From NCBI RefSeq assembly GCF_007673095.1, contig NZ_VDYZ01000005.1, positions 157,294 through 221,293 on the forward strand: 64,000 bases of DNA, read 5' to 3'. This document shows, in pieces, positions 35,884-46,163 of the stretch (the first letter of the stretch is position 1; each line of letters begins with the position of its first letter). Under the pieces are notes generated by a model that made no database searches, was not told where the DNA came from, and saw nothing but the letters and a program-made list of their open reading frames with translations. The stretch comes from Corynebacterium glyciniphilum AJ 3170. GTDB lineage: Bacteria > Actinomycetota > Actinomycetes > Mycobacteriales > Mycobacteriaceae. Made by a program: the position numbers and the translations under genes.

Positions 35884-37071
35884 TCAGCCTCTGACGGTGA
35901 CCCGGTCGCGTGCCCACTCCACGACCCCCGGGATCGCTTCGGCGAGCTGGCGCGAGACTTCAGCGAAGCCGTCCTTGTCCCCGTAGTACGGGTCTTCGAC
36001 CTCCTTCTCCCCGGCGGGCCCGAAGCTGCGGAACAGGGCGATCCGGTCCTCCGGCACCCCCTGCTTGACCAGGGTCTTACGGTGGGCGCCGGTCATCACC
36101 AGAAAGAGGTCGGCGTCCCGGTGCTCGGGGCCGAACTGGGCGGCCCGGTGCCCGGAACCGTTGAATCCGTCCTGCCGCAGGCGTGCCACCGCCCGCGGGT
36201 CCGCGGCCTCACCGACATGCCAACCGTCGGTCCCGCAGGAGTTCAGGCGGATGTCCTCGGCGAGTCCGGCCTCCCGGAGAGCCTGTCGCAGCATGATCTC
36301 GGCCATCGGGGACCGGCAGATATTGCCGGTGCACACCACGCAGATGTGTGGGCGTTCGTCCGACCATTCCTCCACCAGGCGACCGAGTTCAGCGGCGTCG
36401 GCGACGGAGTAGTCGGCCTTCTTGTGCTCCTCCCGTACACCGTAGCCCCAGTCCACGAGGACGGTACGGACGCCGTACGCCCGGGCCCCGTCGACATCGT
36501 GGATACGGTCGCCGATCATCAGCAGGTTGTCCCGGTGGGACGGGCCGCCCTCGGCGGCCGGGGTCACCGGGCCGCCGGGGGCGCCGAGCTGTTCCAGTCC
36601 GTAGGCGACGACGGCGTCCTTGGCACGTCGCTCACCGTCGTCGGAGGCGGTGGCGATGACGTCGAAGTAGTCGTAGAGGCCGAAGTGCTTGAGCAGTCGC
36701 GTCGCCGAGCTCAGGGACTTCGACGTGGCCGTCGACAACGTGTAGCCCTGTTCCTTCCATGAGCGCAGCAGTTCCTCGACACCGTCGAAGGGCGCGGCTT
36801 CGAGCCATCCGCCGCCGTCGTAGTGGCTGCGGTAGCTGGCCACGGTCGCCTCGAGCTGTTCCCCCTCGAGACCCAGGTTGCGCAGGGTGTCGACCATCGG
36901 CGGACCGGCGATCAGGCGGAGCAGGTCCTCCCCGGGTGCCGGAACATCGTTGTCCTCGAGGGCGTGCAGGAAACTCGACCGAATGCCGGGATAGGAGTCG
37001 ACGAGGGTCCCGTCAACGTCGACAAGTAGAGTCCTGCTGCCGTTACCTGCTTGCTCATGTGCGTCCGTCAC
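35884..37071 (-). CDS. HAD hydrolase fused to low-molecular-weight protein tyrosine phosphatase
   Basis: 395 residues with two enzyme domains. Residues ~12-235 are a Gph-type HAD phosphatase: LLVDVDGTLVDS (nucleophile and acid Asp), STATSKS, and MIGDRIHDVDGARAYG. Residues ~240-395 are a complete LMW protein tyrosine phosphatase: VCTGNICRSP (Cx5R loop), then NSCGTDGWHVG and the acid loop DPYYGD. The frame is continuous, with no internal stop or start context between domains. Phosphotyrosine phosphatase and small-molecule phosphatase activities are predicted in the cytoplasm. In related corynebacteria I would expect two adjacent genes (from memory). It is convergent with bsaP (14 nt gap). Confidence 0.88.
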   Translation of the reverse strand: MTDAHEQAGNGSRTLLVDVDGTLVDSYPGIRSSFLHALEDNDVPAPGEDLLRLIAGPPMVDTLRNLGLEGEQLEATVASYRSHYDGGGWLEAAPFDGVEELLRSWKEQGYTLSTATSKSLSSATRLLKHFGLYDYFDVIATASDDGERRAKDAVVAYGLEQLGAPGGPVTPAAEGGPSHRDNLLMIGDRIHDVDGARAYGVRTVLVDWGYGVREEHKKADYSVADAAELGRLVEEWSDERPHICVVCTGNICRSPMAEIMLRQALREAGLAEDIRLNSCGTDGWHVGEAADPRAVARLRQDGFNGSGHRAAQFGPEHRDADLFLVMTGAHRKTLVKQGVPEDRIALFRSFGPAGEKEVEDPYYGDKDGFAEVSRQLAEAIPGVVEWARDRVTVRG

Positions 37072-37177
37072 GGATTCCAGGGTGCCAGAATCCCGTGCCG
37101 CAGGCTACGACCGGGGTCGATTACCCTTGATCGTGTCCCGGACAAGACAGGGGAGGTGACAGGGGTGGCCGGGCACG

Positions 37178-37183
37178 TATCGT
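37178..37183 (+). promoter_or_regulatory. -10 element of leaderless DUF34 gene
   Basis: TATCGT, then 7 nt, then GTG 37191. No Shine-Dalgarno at the usual distance. Confidence 0.5.
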
Positions 37184-37190
37184 TGTCGGT

Positions 37191-38435
37191 GTGAGTCAAC
37201 GAGCACGTGAACAGTCAAGTGAAGCAGTCGCCACGGTCGCCAGGGTCGTGTCGGTCATCGAGGACGCCTACCCGCCGCAGCTCGCGGAATCGTGGGACGC
37301 CTGCGGGCTGGTCTGCGGCGACCCCGATGCACCGGTGCATCGGGTGGTGGTCGCGCTGGACTGCACCGACGCGGTCGTCGAGGAGGCGGTCGCCCGTGGG
37401 GCGGACTTCCTCCTGGTGCACCACCCTCTGCTGATGCGCGGGGTCACCGGGGTGCCCGCCGACCACCCGAAGGGGCGGATCGTCCACCGGCTGATCCGTG
37501 AGGGGATCGCACTGTATTCGGCGCACACCAGTGCCGACGCCGCACGCCCCGGAGTCAACGACCGGCTGGCGGAACTGCTGGGGGTCACCCCGGGAGCCCC
37601 GCTGGGTCCGTCGTCGGCGGCGGCGACCGCGGCAGCACGCGCGGCGCGCGGGGAAACCAGCCCTCCGGTGCTGGACAAATGGGGCGTCACCGTCCCCGTC
37701 GCGGACACCGAAACCGTGAAGTCAGCGGTCTTCACCGCGGGAGGGGGCACGACGGGGGACCGCTACACCGAATGCTGCTTCGAGTCGCCGGTCTCCGGGC
37801 AGTTCCGGCCCGGTGACGCCGCTTCACCGTACATCGGACACCCCGGTGGGCTCGAACACGTGGAGGAGCAGCGTGTGGAGTTCGTGGCACCACGGTCCAG
37901 GCGTGCAGCGGTGCTGTCCGCTCTCCTGGACGCACACCCGTACGAGGAACCTGCCTACGACATCACCGAGACCGTCGGTGTGGCACCGGATCCGGAGGTC
38001 GCTTTCGGTATCGGTCGAGTCGGGGACCTGGACACCCCGATGACGCTGCGCGAGTTCACCGCCCGCGTCGCCGACCGTCTGCCGGCGACCCGGTGGGGTG
38101 TACGCGCCGCCGGCGACCCCGACCGCGTCATCCGCAGGGTAGCGGTCTCCTCGGGTGCCGGCGACAGCTTCCTGGGGACGGTGGCACAGCTGGATGTCGA
38201 CTGTTTCGTGACCTCTGACCTGCGGCACCATCCGGTGGACGAGCATCTGCGTGCCGGCGGGTGCGCGGTCGTTGACACGGCGCACTGGGCCAGTGAGTTC
38301 CCCTGGTGCTCACAGGCCGCCGACCTCATCGCCGCGGCAGAACCCGGGCTGTCCGCGGACGTGATCGACCTGCGCACCGACCCGTGGACCGTCCACGCAC
38401 CGTCACCACAGTCTGGAGGACATCCCCTTGTCTGA
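37191..38435 (+). CDS. DUF34/NIF3-family dinuclear metal protein
   Basis: 414 residues. NIF3-like fold: SWDACGLVCGDPDAPVHRVVVALDCT, then LVHHPLL (metal His pair) and SAHTSAD, and a C-terminal half with SSGAGDSFL, SDLRHHPVDEH and DTAHWASEFP supplying the rest of the dinuclear site. A ~130-residue insertion domain (about 160-290, with a PII-like HPYEEPAYDI motif) separates the halves, as in longer bacterial members. The biochemical role is unresolved; GTP cyclohydrolase and metal-chaperone roles have been suggested. It is followed by cdsZ with an 8 nt overlap, the conserved mycobacterial order Rv2230c-Rv2229c-Rv2228c. Confidence 0.9.
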   Translation: MSQRAREQSSEAVATVARVVSVIEDAYPPQLAESWDACGLVCGDPDAPVHRVVVALDCTDAVVEEAVARGADFLLVHHPLLMRGVTGVPADHPKGRIVHRLIREGIALYSAHTSADAARPGVNDRLAELLGVTPGAPLGPSSAAATAAARAARGETSPPVLDKWGVTVPVADTETVKSAVFTAGGGTTGDRYTECCFESPVSGQFRPGDAASPYIGHPGGLEHVEEQRVEFVAPRSRRAAVLSALLDAHPYEEPAYDITETVGVAPDPEVAFGIGRVGDLDTPMTLREFTARVADRLPATRWGVRAAGDPDRVIRRVAVSSGAGDSFLGTVAQLDVDCFVTSDLRHHPVDEHLRAGGCAVVDTAHWASEFPWCSQAADLIAAAEPGLSADVIDLRTDPWTVHAPSPQSGGHPLV

Positions 38436-39225
38436 TCCCTTGCCTGATTTTCCGACCGGTTCCCACGCCTCCCGCGGGCGCGCCGCACACATCGTGGTGA
38501 ACGACCTGATGAACGTCGACAACAGGTGGCGTGCGCTGAGTAGAGAACTCGCCGACGTGCACGATTCCGACGAGGTCCGACGACTCGAACAGGAGGTGGC
38601 CGATCAACGACGCGCCAAGGTCACCGCAGACCAGGCGGCCGGTGACGATGAGCTGCGGCTGCAGCGCATGCGTCAGGACGCGGCGAAACTGCGTGCCCGT
38701 CGCCGTGACGACATCAAGTCCCTGGGGGCGGCGGTCGACGGTGAGCGTCGCCGCGACCTCACCCATGACCTGGCTGTCGCGGAGCGGCGTCTGCAGGAGG
38801 TGGAGGAGGCGATCACCGCCGAGGAGCAGGCCCGCCGCACTGGAGCCGACGCTGACCGCGCCCGGGCCCTGGAGGTCGCCGTCGCGGCGCTCGAGGAGTC
38901 ACGTCGCAGTCAGGACGTCCGGGAGCGCGAGCTTTCCGGTCAGTGTGAATCACTGAAAGAGCATTCCTCGGCGCTACGTGCCGAGCTGCCGCAGGATCTT
39001 CTGCGCCGCTACGAGCGCAGCGAGAAGGAGAACGGCGTCGGGGCAGCGACGTTGACCGGTTCGGTCTGCCGGGCCTGCTTCATGAGCCTTGACCGGGCCT
39101 CACTGGCGGAGATTCTGCGGGCGCCGGAGGACAGCCCGGCGTCCTGCCCGGAATGTGACACGATGCTGCTGCCGGACGCGGGGTCGTACACCGACTTCGT
39201 CGACCAGACCCACCCGGCGAGCTGA
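38428..39225 (+). CDS. CdsZ-like coiled-coil zinc-ribbon protein
   Basis: 265 residues. Residues ~20-195 are a long antiparallel coiled coil rich in Arg, Glu and Ala; residues ~210-245 form a C4 zinc ribbon (VCRACFMSL and CPECDTM). This is the architecture of the Rv2229c/CdsZ family, proposed to act in RNA turnover or as an adaptor. The start is TTG 38428, with CTGGAGG upstream, and it overlaps the DUF34 stop. No enzymatic motif is present. Confidence 0.87.
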   Translation: MSDPLPDFPTGSHASRGRAAHIVVNDLMNVDNRWRALSRELADVHDSDEVRRLEQEVADQRRAKVTADQAAGDDELRLQRMRQDAAKLRARRRDDIKSLGAAVDGERRRDLTHDLAVAERRLQEVEEAITAEEQARRTGADADRARALEVAVAALEESRRSQDVRERELSGQCESLKEHSSALRAELPQDLLRRYERSEKENGVGAATLTGSVCRACFMSLDRASLAEILRAPEDSPASCPECDTMLLPDAGSYTDFVDQTHPAS

Positions 39226-39278
39226 TCGCGGTGAACAGTCGGACGAAGCCGGGGTGGATCGGCGACAGGGGAGAGCCG

Positions 39279-39884
39279 GTGCGTATTCTCCTTCTGCGGC
39301 ACGGGCAGACCGCGATGTCCGCAGCAGGGGTGTTCTCGGGCCGTAGTGACCCGGAGCTCACGGACCTGGGGCAGGAGCAGGTCCGGCGCGCGGCGTCCTA
39401 CCTGGCCTCACGTCAGGACGCGGGCGAGGGGATCGACCGCATCATCAGTTCACCGCTGACCCGCACCCGGCAGACCGCCGACGCCGCGGCGCAGAAGCTG
39501 GGGCTGGACGTCGAGACCGACGGGAATCTCATCGAAACTGACTTCGGACAGTGGGAAGGGCTCACCTTCGACGAGGTCCACCGGCGGTGGCCCGAGGAAC
39601 ACGCCGCCTGGGTCGCCGACACCTGTGTACCCACGCTCGGCGGGGAGAGCATGAGCCAGGTCGAACAACGGTGCAGCACCCTGGTGGGTGGCCTCGACGG
39701 TGCCGGTACCGTCCTGCTGGTCAGCCATGTGTCGCCGATCAAGGCGATTCTGCGGGACGCGTTGCAGGTTCCTTCCACGATGTACTCGACCCTGCACCTG
39801 GACCTGGCGGGGTTGTCCGTCGTCGAGTTCTACCCGGGTCACTCGATGGTGCGGGAGGTCAACGACACCCACTACCTGAGGTGA
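39279..39884 (+). CDS. Histidine phosphatase (CobC/phosphoglycerate-mutase-like), without RNase HI domain
   Basis: About 201 residues. Acid phosphatase fold: LLLRHGQT (catalytic His), SSPLTRTRQTA, ETDFGQWEGLTFDEV and LLVSHVSPIKAI (second His). In mycobacteria and several corynebacteria the gene after the CdsZ homologue encodes an RNase HI-CobC-type fusion (Rv2228c). Here only the phosphatase half remains. GTG 39279 is favoured, with GGGGAG about 6 nt upstream and RHG close to the N-terminus; a GTG at 39231 would add 16 residues. The substrate may be alpha-ribazole phosphate or another phosphate ester. Confidence 0.87.
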   Translation: MRILLLRHGQTAMSAAGVFSGRSDPELTDLGQEQVRRAASYLASRQDAGEGIDRIISSPLTRTRQTADAAAQKLGLDVETDGNLIETDFGQWEGLTFDEVHRRWPEEHAAWVADTCVPTLGGESMSQVEQRCSTLVGGLDGAGTVLLVSHVSPIKAILRDALQVPSTMYSTLHLDLAGLSVVEFYPGHSMVREVNDTHYLR

Positions 39885-39921
39885 GGGCCGCGGCCCCGGC
39901 GGGTGCTAGTGTTGTACCCGT

Positions 39922-40379
<458 letters not shown>

Positions 40380-40431
40380 GCGCCCTTTCCCCCCGCCGTA
40401 CGGACCTCGCACGCACCCCGTCCGACGCGGT

Positions 40432-40437
40432 TACACT
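40432..40437 (+). promoter_or_regulatory. -10 element of the 56-residue protein gene
   Basis: TACACT, then 8 nt, then ATG 40446, a leaderless layout. Confidence 0.5.
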
Positions 40438-40445
40438 GTGGAGAC

Positions 40446-40616
40446 ATGAGCGATCAACAGTGGTACTTCGACACGTCCAGCGGTGAGGTCACCCAGGGAA
40501 AAACCTCAGGGTGGGACAACCGCATGGGCCCGTACTCATCCCGCGACGAAGCCGAGCACGCCCTCCAGATCGCCAGAGAGCGGACCAGGGCCGCCGACGA
40601 GTGGGACGAGGACTAG
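40446..40616 (+). CDS. Small conserved actinobacterial protein (56 residues)
   Basis: Starts MSDQQWYFDTSSGEV, then NRMGPYSSRDEAEHALQIARERTRAADEW. The W-Y, GPY-S/T-R-xEAE-AL pattern resembles short SPOR-like actinobacterial proteins that seem to be single beta-alpha-beta units. It is soluble, acidic and of unknown function. A TACACT -10 precedes ATG 40446 by 8 nt (leaderless). It lies between rnpB and panB and is convergent with panB (11 nt gap). Confidence 0.72.
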   Translation: MSDQQWYFDTSSGEVTQGKTSGWDNRMGPYSSRDEAEHALQIARERTRAADEWDED

Positions 40617-40627
40617 TAGTACCTGAA

Positions 40628-41464
40628 CTAGAAGCAGTGTTCCGCGCCGGGGAAGGTCCCCTCGGTGACCTCCCGCTTGTAGGACGCGGCAGCGGCGGTG
40701 AGCTCCGCCCCGACCTGCGCCCACTGCTTGGCGAATTTCGGGCGGTGCCCGTCTGCCGGCAGGGCCGCCATGTCGTGCCAGACGAGGACCTGGGCGTCGG
40801 TGTCCGGGCCGGCGCCGATGCCCACGGTCGGGATGTCGACGGACTCGCTGGCGCGGGCTGCCACGTCTGCCGGGACCATCTCCAGGACGACGAAGTCGGC
40901 CCCGGCGTCGGCCACGGCACGGGTGTCGGCGAGCAGCTGCTCGGCGGCGTCCCCGCGGCCCTGGACCTTGAACCCGGAGAGTGCGTTGACCGACTGGGGG
41001 GTGAAACCGATGTGGGCGCAGACCGGGATGCCTGCGGCAACCAGTGCCCTGATGCGGGGGGCGATGCGCACCCCGCCTTCGATCTTGACCATGGCGGCAC
41101 CGGAGCGTCGCATCATCTCCGCAGCGGACCGGACCGCCTGCTCGTCGGACGCTTCGTACGTGCCGAACGGGAGGTCGGCGATAACCAGGGCGTTGCCTGC
41201 GCCCCGGACCACGGCGGCGGCGATGTAGATCATCTCGTCGAGACTGATCTGCTGGGTCTGGGGGTAGCCGAAGACCACGTTCGCCGCCGAATCACCCACC
41301 AGGAGACACTCGACGCCGGCATCAGAGAACGCCCGTGCGGTGGAGTAGTCGTAGGCGGTGAGCATCGCCCACTTGTCGCCTGATCCCTTACGCTTACGCA
41401 GGTCGCCGATGCGGACCTGACGGGTGGGGGCGAGGTATCCGGTGGTCTCTTTCTTGTCAGCCAT
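40628..41464 (-). CDS. panB: 3-methyl-2-oxobutanoate hydroxymethyltransferase
   Basis: 278 residues. Transfers a hydroxymethyl group to ketoisovalerate, the first step of pantothenate synthesis. Family motifs: [55 protein letters not shown], and [20 protein letters not shown] 41464 follows a CACAAT -10 by 8 nt on the minus strand, a leaderless layout. panC is not next to it, unlike C. glutamicum panBC. The reading frame stays open far upstream of this start through glnA2 and glnE, but that is an artefact of GC-rich antisense DNA. Confidence 0.95.
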   Translation of the reverse strand: MADKKETTGYLAPTRQVRIGDLRKRKGSGDKWAMLTAYDYSTARAFSDAGVECLLVGDSAANVVFGYPQTQQISLDEMIYIAAAVVRGAGNALVIADLPFGTYEASDEQAVRSAAEMMRRSGAAMVKIEGGVRIAPRIRALVAAGIPVCAHIGFTPQSVNALSGFKVQGRGDAAEQLLADTRAVADAGADFVVLEMVPADVAARASESVDIPTVGIGAGPDTDAQVLVWHDMAALPADGHRPKFAKQWAQVGAELTAAAASYKREVTEGTFPGAEHCF

Positions 41465-41562
41465 GTCACGACATTGTGCCACGTCAGACGGGCAGGTGTT
41501 AACGATGTGTAACAACCCGTCCACCGGGCCCGGAAAAAGGGGCTGTCCGTCGGGGCGGGCGT

Positions 41563-41568
41563 TACCAT
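41563..41568 (+). promoter_or_regulatory. -10 element of leaderless glnA2
   Basis: TACCAT, then 7 nt, then ATG 41576. It decides against the ATG at 41567, which overlaps the hexamer. Confidence 0.55.
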
Positions 41569-41575
41569 GGTGGCC

Positions 41576-42922
41576 ATGAGTCGCCAACAGGAATACGTCC
41601 TCCGCACGCTCGAGGAACGGGACATTCGCTTCGTCCGTCTGTGGTTCACGGACATCCAGGGATACCTGAAGTCGGTCGCCGTCGCCCCTGCGGAACTCGA
41701 GGGCGCGTTCGCCGAAGGAATCGGATTCGACGGTTCCTCCATCGAGGGTTTCTCGCGCGTCGTCGAGTCCGACACGATCGCCAAGCCGGACCCGTCGACG
41801 TTCCAGATCCTCCCGCTGGACACGGCCGGTGGCGACAACCAGGTGCTCACGGCACGGATGTTCTGCGATATCGCGATGCCCGACGGGGAACCCAGCTGGG
41901 CGGACCCCCGCCAGGTCCTGCGACGTCAGCTGAACAACGCCGCGGACGAGGGGTTCTCCTGCTATGTCCACCCGGAGATCGAGTTCTTCCTGTTGAAGAA
42001 CGGCAACGGTCCCGACGGGCGGCCGGTTCCGGCGGACACCGGGGGATACTTCGACCAGGCGGTCACCGATGCCGCCCCGTTGTTCCGTCAGGACGCGATC
42101 TCGGCCCTGGAGTCGATGGGCATCTCCGTGGAGTTCTCGCACCACGAGGCCGGTCCAGGACAGCAGGAGATCGACCTGAGGTTCGCCGACGCCCTGTCGA
42201 TGGCGGACAACGTGATGAGCTTCCGCTACATGGTCAAGCAGGTCGCCACCCGTAACGACGTCCGCGCGACGTTCATGCCGAAACCGTTCCACGAGCACCC
42301 CGGCTCGGCCATGCACACCCACATGTCGTTGTTCGAGGGCGAGAACAACGCCTTCCACGACCCGGACGACCAGTTCTACCTCTCGGGGACGGCCAAGTCG
42401 TTCATCGCCGGGATCCTGGAACATGCCCCGGAGATCTCCGCGGTGACGAACCAGTGGGTGAACTCCTACAAGCGGCTGACCAGTGGGGCCGAGGCACCCA
42501 CCGCGGCAACGTGGGGTGCCTCGAACCGTTCTGCGATGATCCGCGTGCCGATGTACACCGTGCACAAGCCCTCGTCGCGCCGGGTCGAGATCCGGACCCC
42601 CGATTCCGGGGCCAACCCCTACCTCACCTACGCCGTGCTGATCGCGGCCGGTCTGAAGGGCATCCGGGAGGGTTATGAGCTGCACCCTCCGGTGGAGGAG
42701 GACGTGGCGGGCATGACCCGGCGGGAACGTATGGCGATGGGGTACAAGGACCTTCCCACGGACCTGGACCTGGCTCTGCGCGAGATGGAGAAGTCCGAAC
42801 TGGTCGCCGACGCTCTCGGCGAGCACGTCTTCGAGTACTTCCTGCGCAACAAGTGGGAGGAGTGGAAGTCCTACCAGTCCCAGGTCACACCGTGGGAGCT
42901 CGCACACAACCTGGAGTTCTAG
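41576..42922 (+). CDS. glnA2: Glutamine synthetase-like GlnA2
   Basis: 448 residues, shorter than GlnA1 (~478). Type I glutamine synthetase fold: [49 protein letters not shown] (substrate-binding His) and [25 protein letters not shown]. At the site where GlnA1 has the adenylylated Tyr in NLYDLP, this protein has GYKDLP, so the regulatory Tyr is displaced and adenylylation is unlikely. In actinobacteria GlnA2 can have glutamine or gamma-glutamylpolyamine synthetase activity; assignment is open. ATG 41576 is leaderless (TACCAT at -7). glnE follows 99 nt downstream. Confidence 0.93.
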   Translation: MSRQQEYVLRTLEERDIRFVRLWFTDIQGYLKSVAVAPAELEGAFAEGIGFDGSSIEGFSRVVESDTIAKPDPSTFQILPLDTAGGDNQVLTARMFCDIAMPDGEPSWADPRQVLRRQLNNAADEGFSCYVHPEIEFFLLKNGNGPDGRPVPADTGGYFDQAVTDAAPLFRQDAISALESMGISVEFSHHEAGPGQQEIDLRFADALSMADNVMSFRYMVKQVATRNDVRATFMPKPFHEHPGSAMHTHMSLFEGENNAFHDPDDQFYLSGTAKSFIAGILEHAPEISAVTNQWVNSYKRLTSGAEAPTAATWGASNRSAMIRVPMYTVHKPSSRRVEIRTPDSGANPYLTYAVLIAAGLKGIREGYELHPPVEEDVAGMTRRERMAMGYKDLPTDLDLALREMEKSELVADALGEHVFEYFLRNKWEEWKSYQSQVTPWELAHNLEF

Positions 42923-43021
42923 CTCCTGGGGCGGCTTCAGGACCGGCGGTCGGGCATCCACTACGATGGTACGGAGCCCAGTGCGCCACCACGATGCCAC
43001 AGCCCAGGAGATGAGCCCCCG

Positions 43022-46000
43022 GTGAATCAGCCGCGAACCACCCGTCGTCGAGTTCCGTCCCCGGTGTCGCTGGGGTTGACCAGGCCATCCGCGGCCGATG
43101 ACCTCGCAAAACTCGGGTGGGACGACGAGGAGCACCGGCCGGTGCTCAGCGTCCTGGCGTCTACCGGTGACCCCGACCGTGCGCTGAATGCGGTGGTCCG
43201 ACTGGTCGAGACGCTCGACGGACGGGACAGCCCCGGCAGTGACGACGGCGGCAACGACACGTCCTCGACGGCACTGCTGGAGAAGATCGACGGGGACGCG
43301 GCGTTCCGCGTGCGACTGCTCGCGCTGTTCGGTGGTTCCACCCTGCTGGGGGACCATGTGGTGGCGAATCCCGAGATCTGGCCGGAACTTGCCGGCGAGC
43401 TGCCCGGCAGGGACGAGATCATGGAGGCACTCACGACCGCGGTCGGGGCGGAACGTGTCGAGGGACATGACGACGATTCCCTGCTCTTCCGCGCCACGGT
43501 GACCGGTGTGGACGCCGACCGGGCGATGCGTACGGCCTACCGCACGGTTCTGGCCAGGATTGCGGCGATCGACCTGGCCGACACGTTCGGGGGTAGCGAG
43601 CCGACGGGCGCGCCACTGCCGTTCGAGGTTCTCACCGAGCGACTGGCCGACGCCGCAGACGCGGCCCTCACCGCGGCGCTGGCGGTGGCCACAGCCACGG
43701 TCTACCCGTCCGGTCCCGTCCCGGCGAAGCTGTCGGTGGTCGCGATGGGCAAGTGCGGCGCGCGTGAACTCAACTACATCTCGGACGTGGACGTCATCTT
43801 CGTCGCCGAGCCGGCGGACGCCCAGACCACCCGGTTGGCCGGTGAATTCATCAACATCGGGTGCCGGGTGTTCTTCGAGGTCGACGCGGCGCTCCGGCCC
43901 GAGGGACGCCACGGCGCCCTCGTACGCACCCTGGAGTCCCACCTCACCTACTACCGGCGCTGGGCGTCGACCTGGGAGTTCCAGGCGCTGCTGAAGGCAC
44001 GCCCCATGACCGGTGACCTGGACCTGGGCCGCGACTACGTCGAACAGCTCGCACCGATGGTGTGGAGCGCCGCGGAGCGGGAGGACTTCGTGCCCGATGT
44101 GCAGGCGATGCGTCGTCGGGTGATCGACAACGTCCCGGACAACCTGCTCCCCCTGGAACTGAAACTGGGCCCCGGCGGACTGCGGGACGTGGAGTTCGCC
44201 ATCCAGTTGCTCCAGATGGTGCACGGCCGTGTCGACGAGTCGCTGCGGGTACGCTCCACGGTCCAGGCACTCACCGCCCTGGTGGACGGCGGCTACGTCG
44301 GCCGTGAGGACGGACAGATCCTGATCTCCTGCTACGAGTACATGCGACTGCTGGAGCACCGGTTGCAGCTGCAGCACCTCCGGCGCACCCATGCCCTTCC
44401 TGAACAGGATGACGAGGCAGGGCGGCTCCGCCTGGCACGCACCGCCGGTGTGCGGGGAGAAGGCCAGGAAAGCGCGGACACAGCGCTGTCGGCCAAGGTG
44501 CGCAAGGTCAGCAACCAGATCCGCCAGCTGCACAACAAACTGTTCTACCGGCCGCTGTTGTCGTCGGTGGTCAACATGCCGGTCGACGCGCTCCGGCTCA
44601 CCCCGGAGGCCGCGAAGCGTCAGCTCGCAGCACTGGGGTACCTGCACCCGTCGCGTGCCATGGACCACCTCTCGGCGTTGGCCTCGGGGACGACCCGCAA
44701 GGACCGCATCCAGGCGATGATCCTGCCGTCGTTGATGGAGTGGTTGTCCGACACCGTCGACCCGGACGCAGGCCTGTTGGCCTACCGGAAACTGTCGGAG
44801 GCGGCGTTCGACCGTTCGTGGTTCCTGCGGTTGCTGCGCGACGAGAACATCGTGGGCAAACGCCTGATGCGGATCCTCGGCACCTCGCCGTACATCGCCA
44901 ACCTGTTCATCGCCTCGCCGGAGGCGGTGCGCATGCTCTCGGACGGGGCCAACGGCCCGAAACTGCTGGAGCACGACGCCTCTGTCCGCAGCCACTCTCT
45001 CGTCGCCGCGGCGGGACGCCACCGCGACCCGGACGCGGCCATCGCCGTGGCACGCTCGCTGCGTCGGACCGAACTCGCGAAGATCGCCTCGGCGGACCTG
45101 CTGGGACTGATCGACACGCCGGAGGTGTGCCGGTCCCTGTCCTTGATCTGGGACGCTGTTCTCGAGGCGGCACTGCGTGCGGAGATCCGCGCGTGGGAGG
45201 ACGAGAACCACCGCAACGCCCCCGCCCTGATCAGTGTGATCGGTATGGGGAGACTCGGCGGGGCGGAACTGAGCTACGGTTCCGACGCCGACGTGATGTT
45301 CGTCTGTGAACCCGTCCCGGAGGAAATGGAGGGAGACGACGCCGTCGACGAAGACGGCGACGGGGAGGCGGGGACCGACCAGGACGCGGTGACCTGGGCG
45401 AGTGGAATCGCCAAACGGCTCCGGACCCGACTGTCGCGCCCGTCGCAGGACCCGCCCCTGGAAGTGGACCTGAATCTGCGGCCCGAGGGACGCAGTGGTC
45501 CGACGGTACGGACCCTGGAGTCCTACCGCGCCTACTACGAACGGTGGGGGGAGACCTGGGAGTACCAGGCGCTGCTGCGCGCGACGTGGATCGCCGGCGA
45601 CAAGGACCTCGGAATCCGCTTCCTGCGGACCATCGACGAGTTCCGGTACCCCGAAGGCGGTGTCGACCGTGCGACCGTGCAGCAGGTGCGCCGGATGAAG
45701 GCACGCGTCGACGGGGAACGTCTGCCACGCGGCGCGGACCGGTACACCCACACCAAACTCGGGCGCGGTGGTCTCACCGACATCGAGTGGACGGTCCAGC
45801 TGCTCACCATGCAGAACTGCCACCGCATCGCCAACCTGCACAACACCTCCACGCTGCAGGTCCTCGAGGAGATCCGGATCGCCGGACTGTTGTCTGAGGC
45901 CGATGTCGACACGCTCCGGGCCGCCTGGATCGTGGCCACCCGTGCCCGCAACGCGATCATCCTCGCCGACGCCAAGCGACGCGACCAACTCCCCGGGCCC

Positions 46001-46159
46001 GGCCCGCAGCTGGTCAACATCGCGGCGGCGGCGAACTGGGATCCGGAGGATTCGCAGGGGTTCTTCGACGACTACCTGAAAACCACCCGTCGTGCGCGCC
46101 GGGTGGTGGACCGGGTGTTCTGGGGTGAAGAGGTCACGGACGCGGAGTTCGGGGACTGA
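43022..46159 (+). CDS. glnE: Bifunctional glutamine synthetase adenylyltransferase/deadenylase
   Basis: 1045 residues. Two nucleotidyltransferase domains control GlnA1 by adenylylation. The N-terminal (deadenylase) site is [12 protein letters not shown] near 245-256; the C-terminal (adenylase) site is [12 protein letters not shown] near 748-759. Both contain the paired acidic metal ligands, and each is followed by the LNLRPEG / [11 protein letters not shown] motif. GTG 43022 is preceded by an AGGAG about 12 nt upstream. The conserved glnA2-glnE pair of actinobacteria is retained even though GlnA2 lacks the target Tyr. An acidic insertion (about 775-795) interrupts the second catalytic domain. 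Confidence 0.95.
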   Translation: MNQPRTTRRRVPSPVSLGLTRPSAADDLAKLGWDDEEHRPVLSVLASTGDPDRALNAVVRLVETLDGRDSPGSDDGGNDTSSTALLEKIDGDAAFRVRLLALFGGSTLLGDHVVANPEIWPELAGELPGRDEIMEALTTAVGAERVEGHDDDSLLFRATVTGVDADRAMRTAYRTVLARIAAIDLADTFGGSEPTGAPLPFEVLTERLADAADAALTAALAVATATVYPSGPVPAKLSVVAMGKCGARELNYISDVDVIFVAEPADAQTTRLAGEFINIGCRVFFEVDAALRPEGRHGALVRTLESHLTYYRRWASTWEFQALLKARPMTGDLDLGRDYVEQLAPMVWSAAEREDFVPDVQAMRRRVIDNVPDNLLPLELKLGPGGLRDVEFAIQLLQMVHGRVDESLRVRSTVQALTALVDGGYVGREDGQILISCYEYMRLLEHRLQLQHLRRTHALPEQDDEAGRLRLARTAGVRGEGQESADTALSAKVRKVSNQIRQLHNKLFYRPLLSSVVNMPVDALRLTPEAAKRQLAALGYLHPSRAMDHLSALASGTTRKDRIQAMILPSLMEWLSDTVDPDAGLLAYRKLSEAAFDRSWFLRLLRDENIVGKRLMRILGTSPYIANLFIASPEAVRMLSDGANGPKLLEHDASVRSHSLVAAAGRHRDPDAAIAVARSLRRTELAKIASADLLGLIDTPEVCRSLSLIWDAVLEAALRAEIRAWEDENHRNAPALISVIGMGRLGGAELSYGSDADVMFVCEPVPEEMEGDDAVDEDGDGEAGTDQDAVTWASGIAKRLRTRLSRPSQDPPLEVDLNLRPEGRSGPTVRTLESYRAYYERWGETWEYQALLRATWIAGDKDLGIRFLRTIDEFRYPEGGVDRATVQQVRRMKARVDGERLPRGADRYTHTKLGRGGLTDIEWTVQLLTMQNCHRIANLHNTSTLQVLEEIRIAGLLSEADVDTLRAAWIVATRARNAIILADAKRRDQLPGPGPQLVNIAAAANWDPEDSQGFFDDYLKTTRRARRVVDRVFWGEEVTDAEFGD

Positions 46160-46163
46160 GGGA

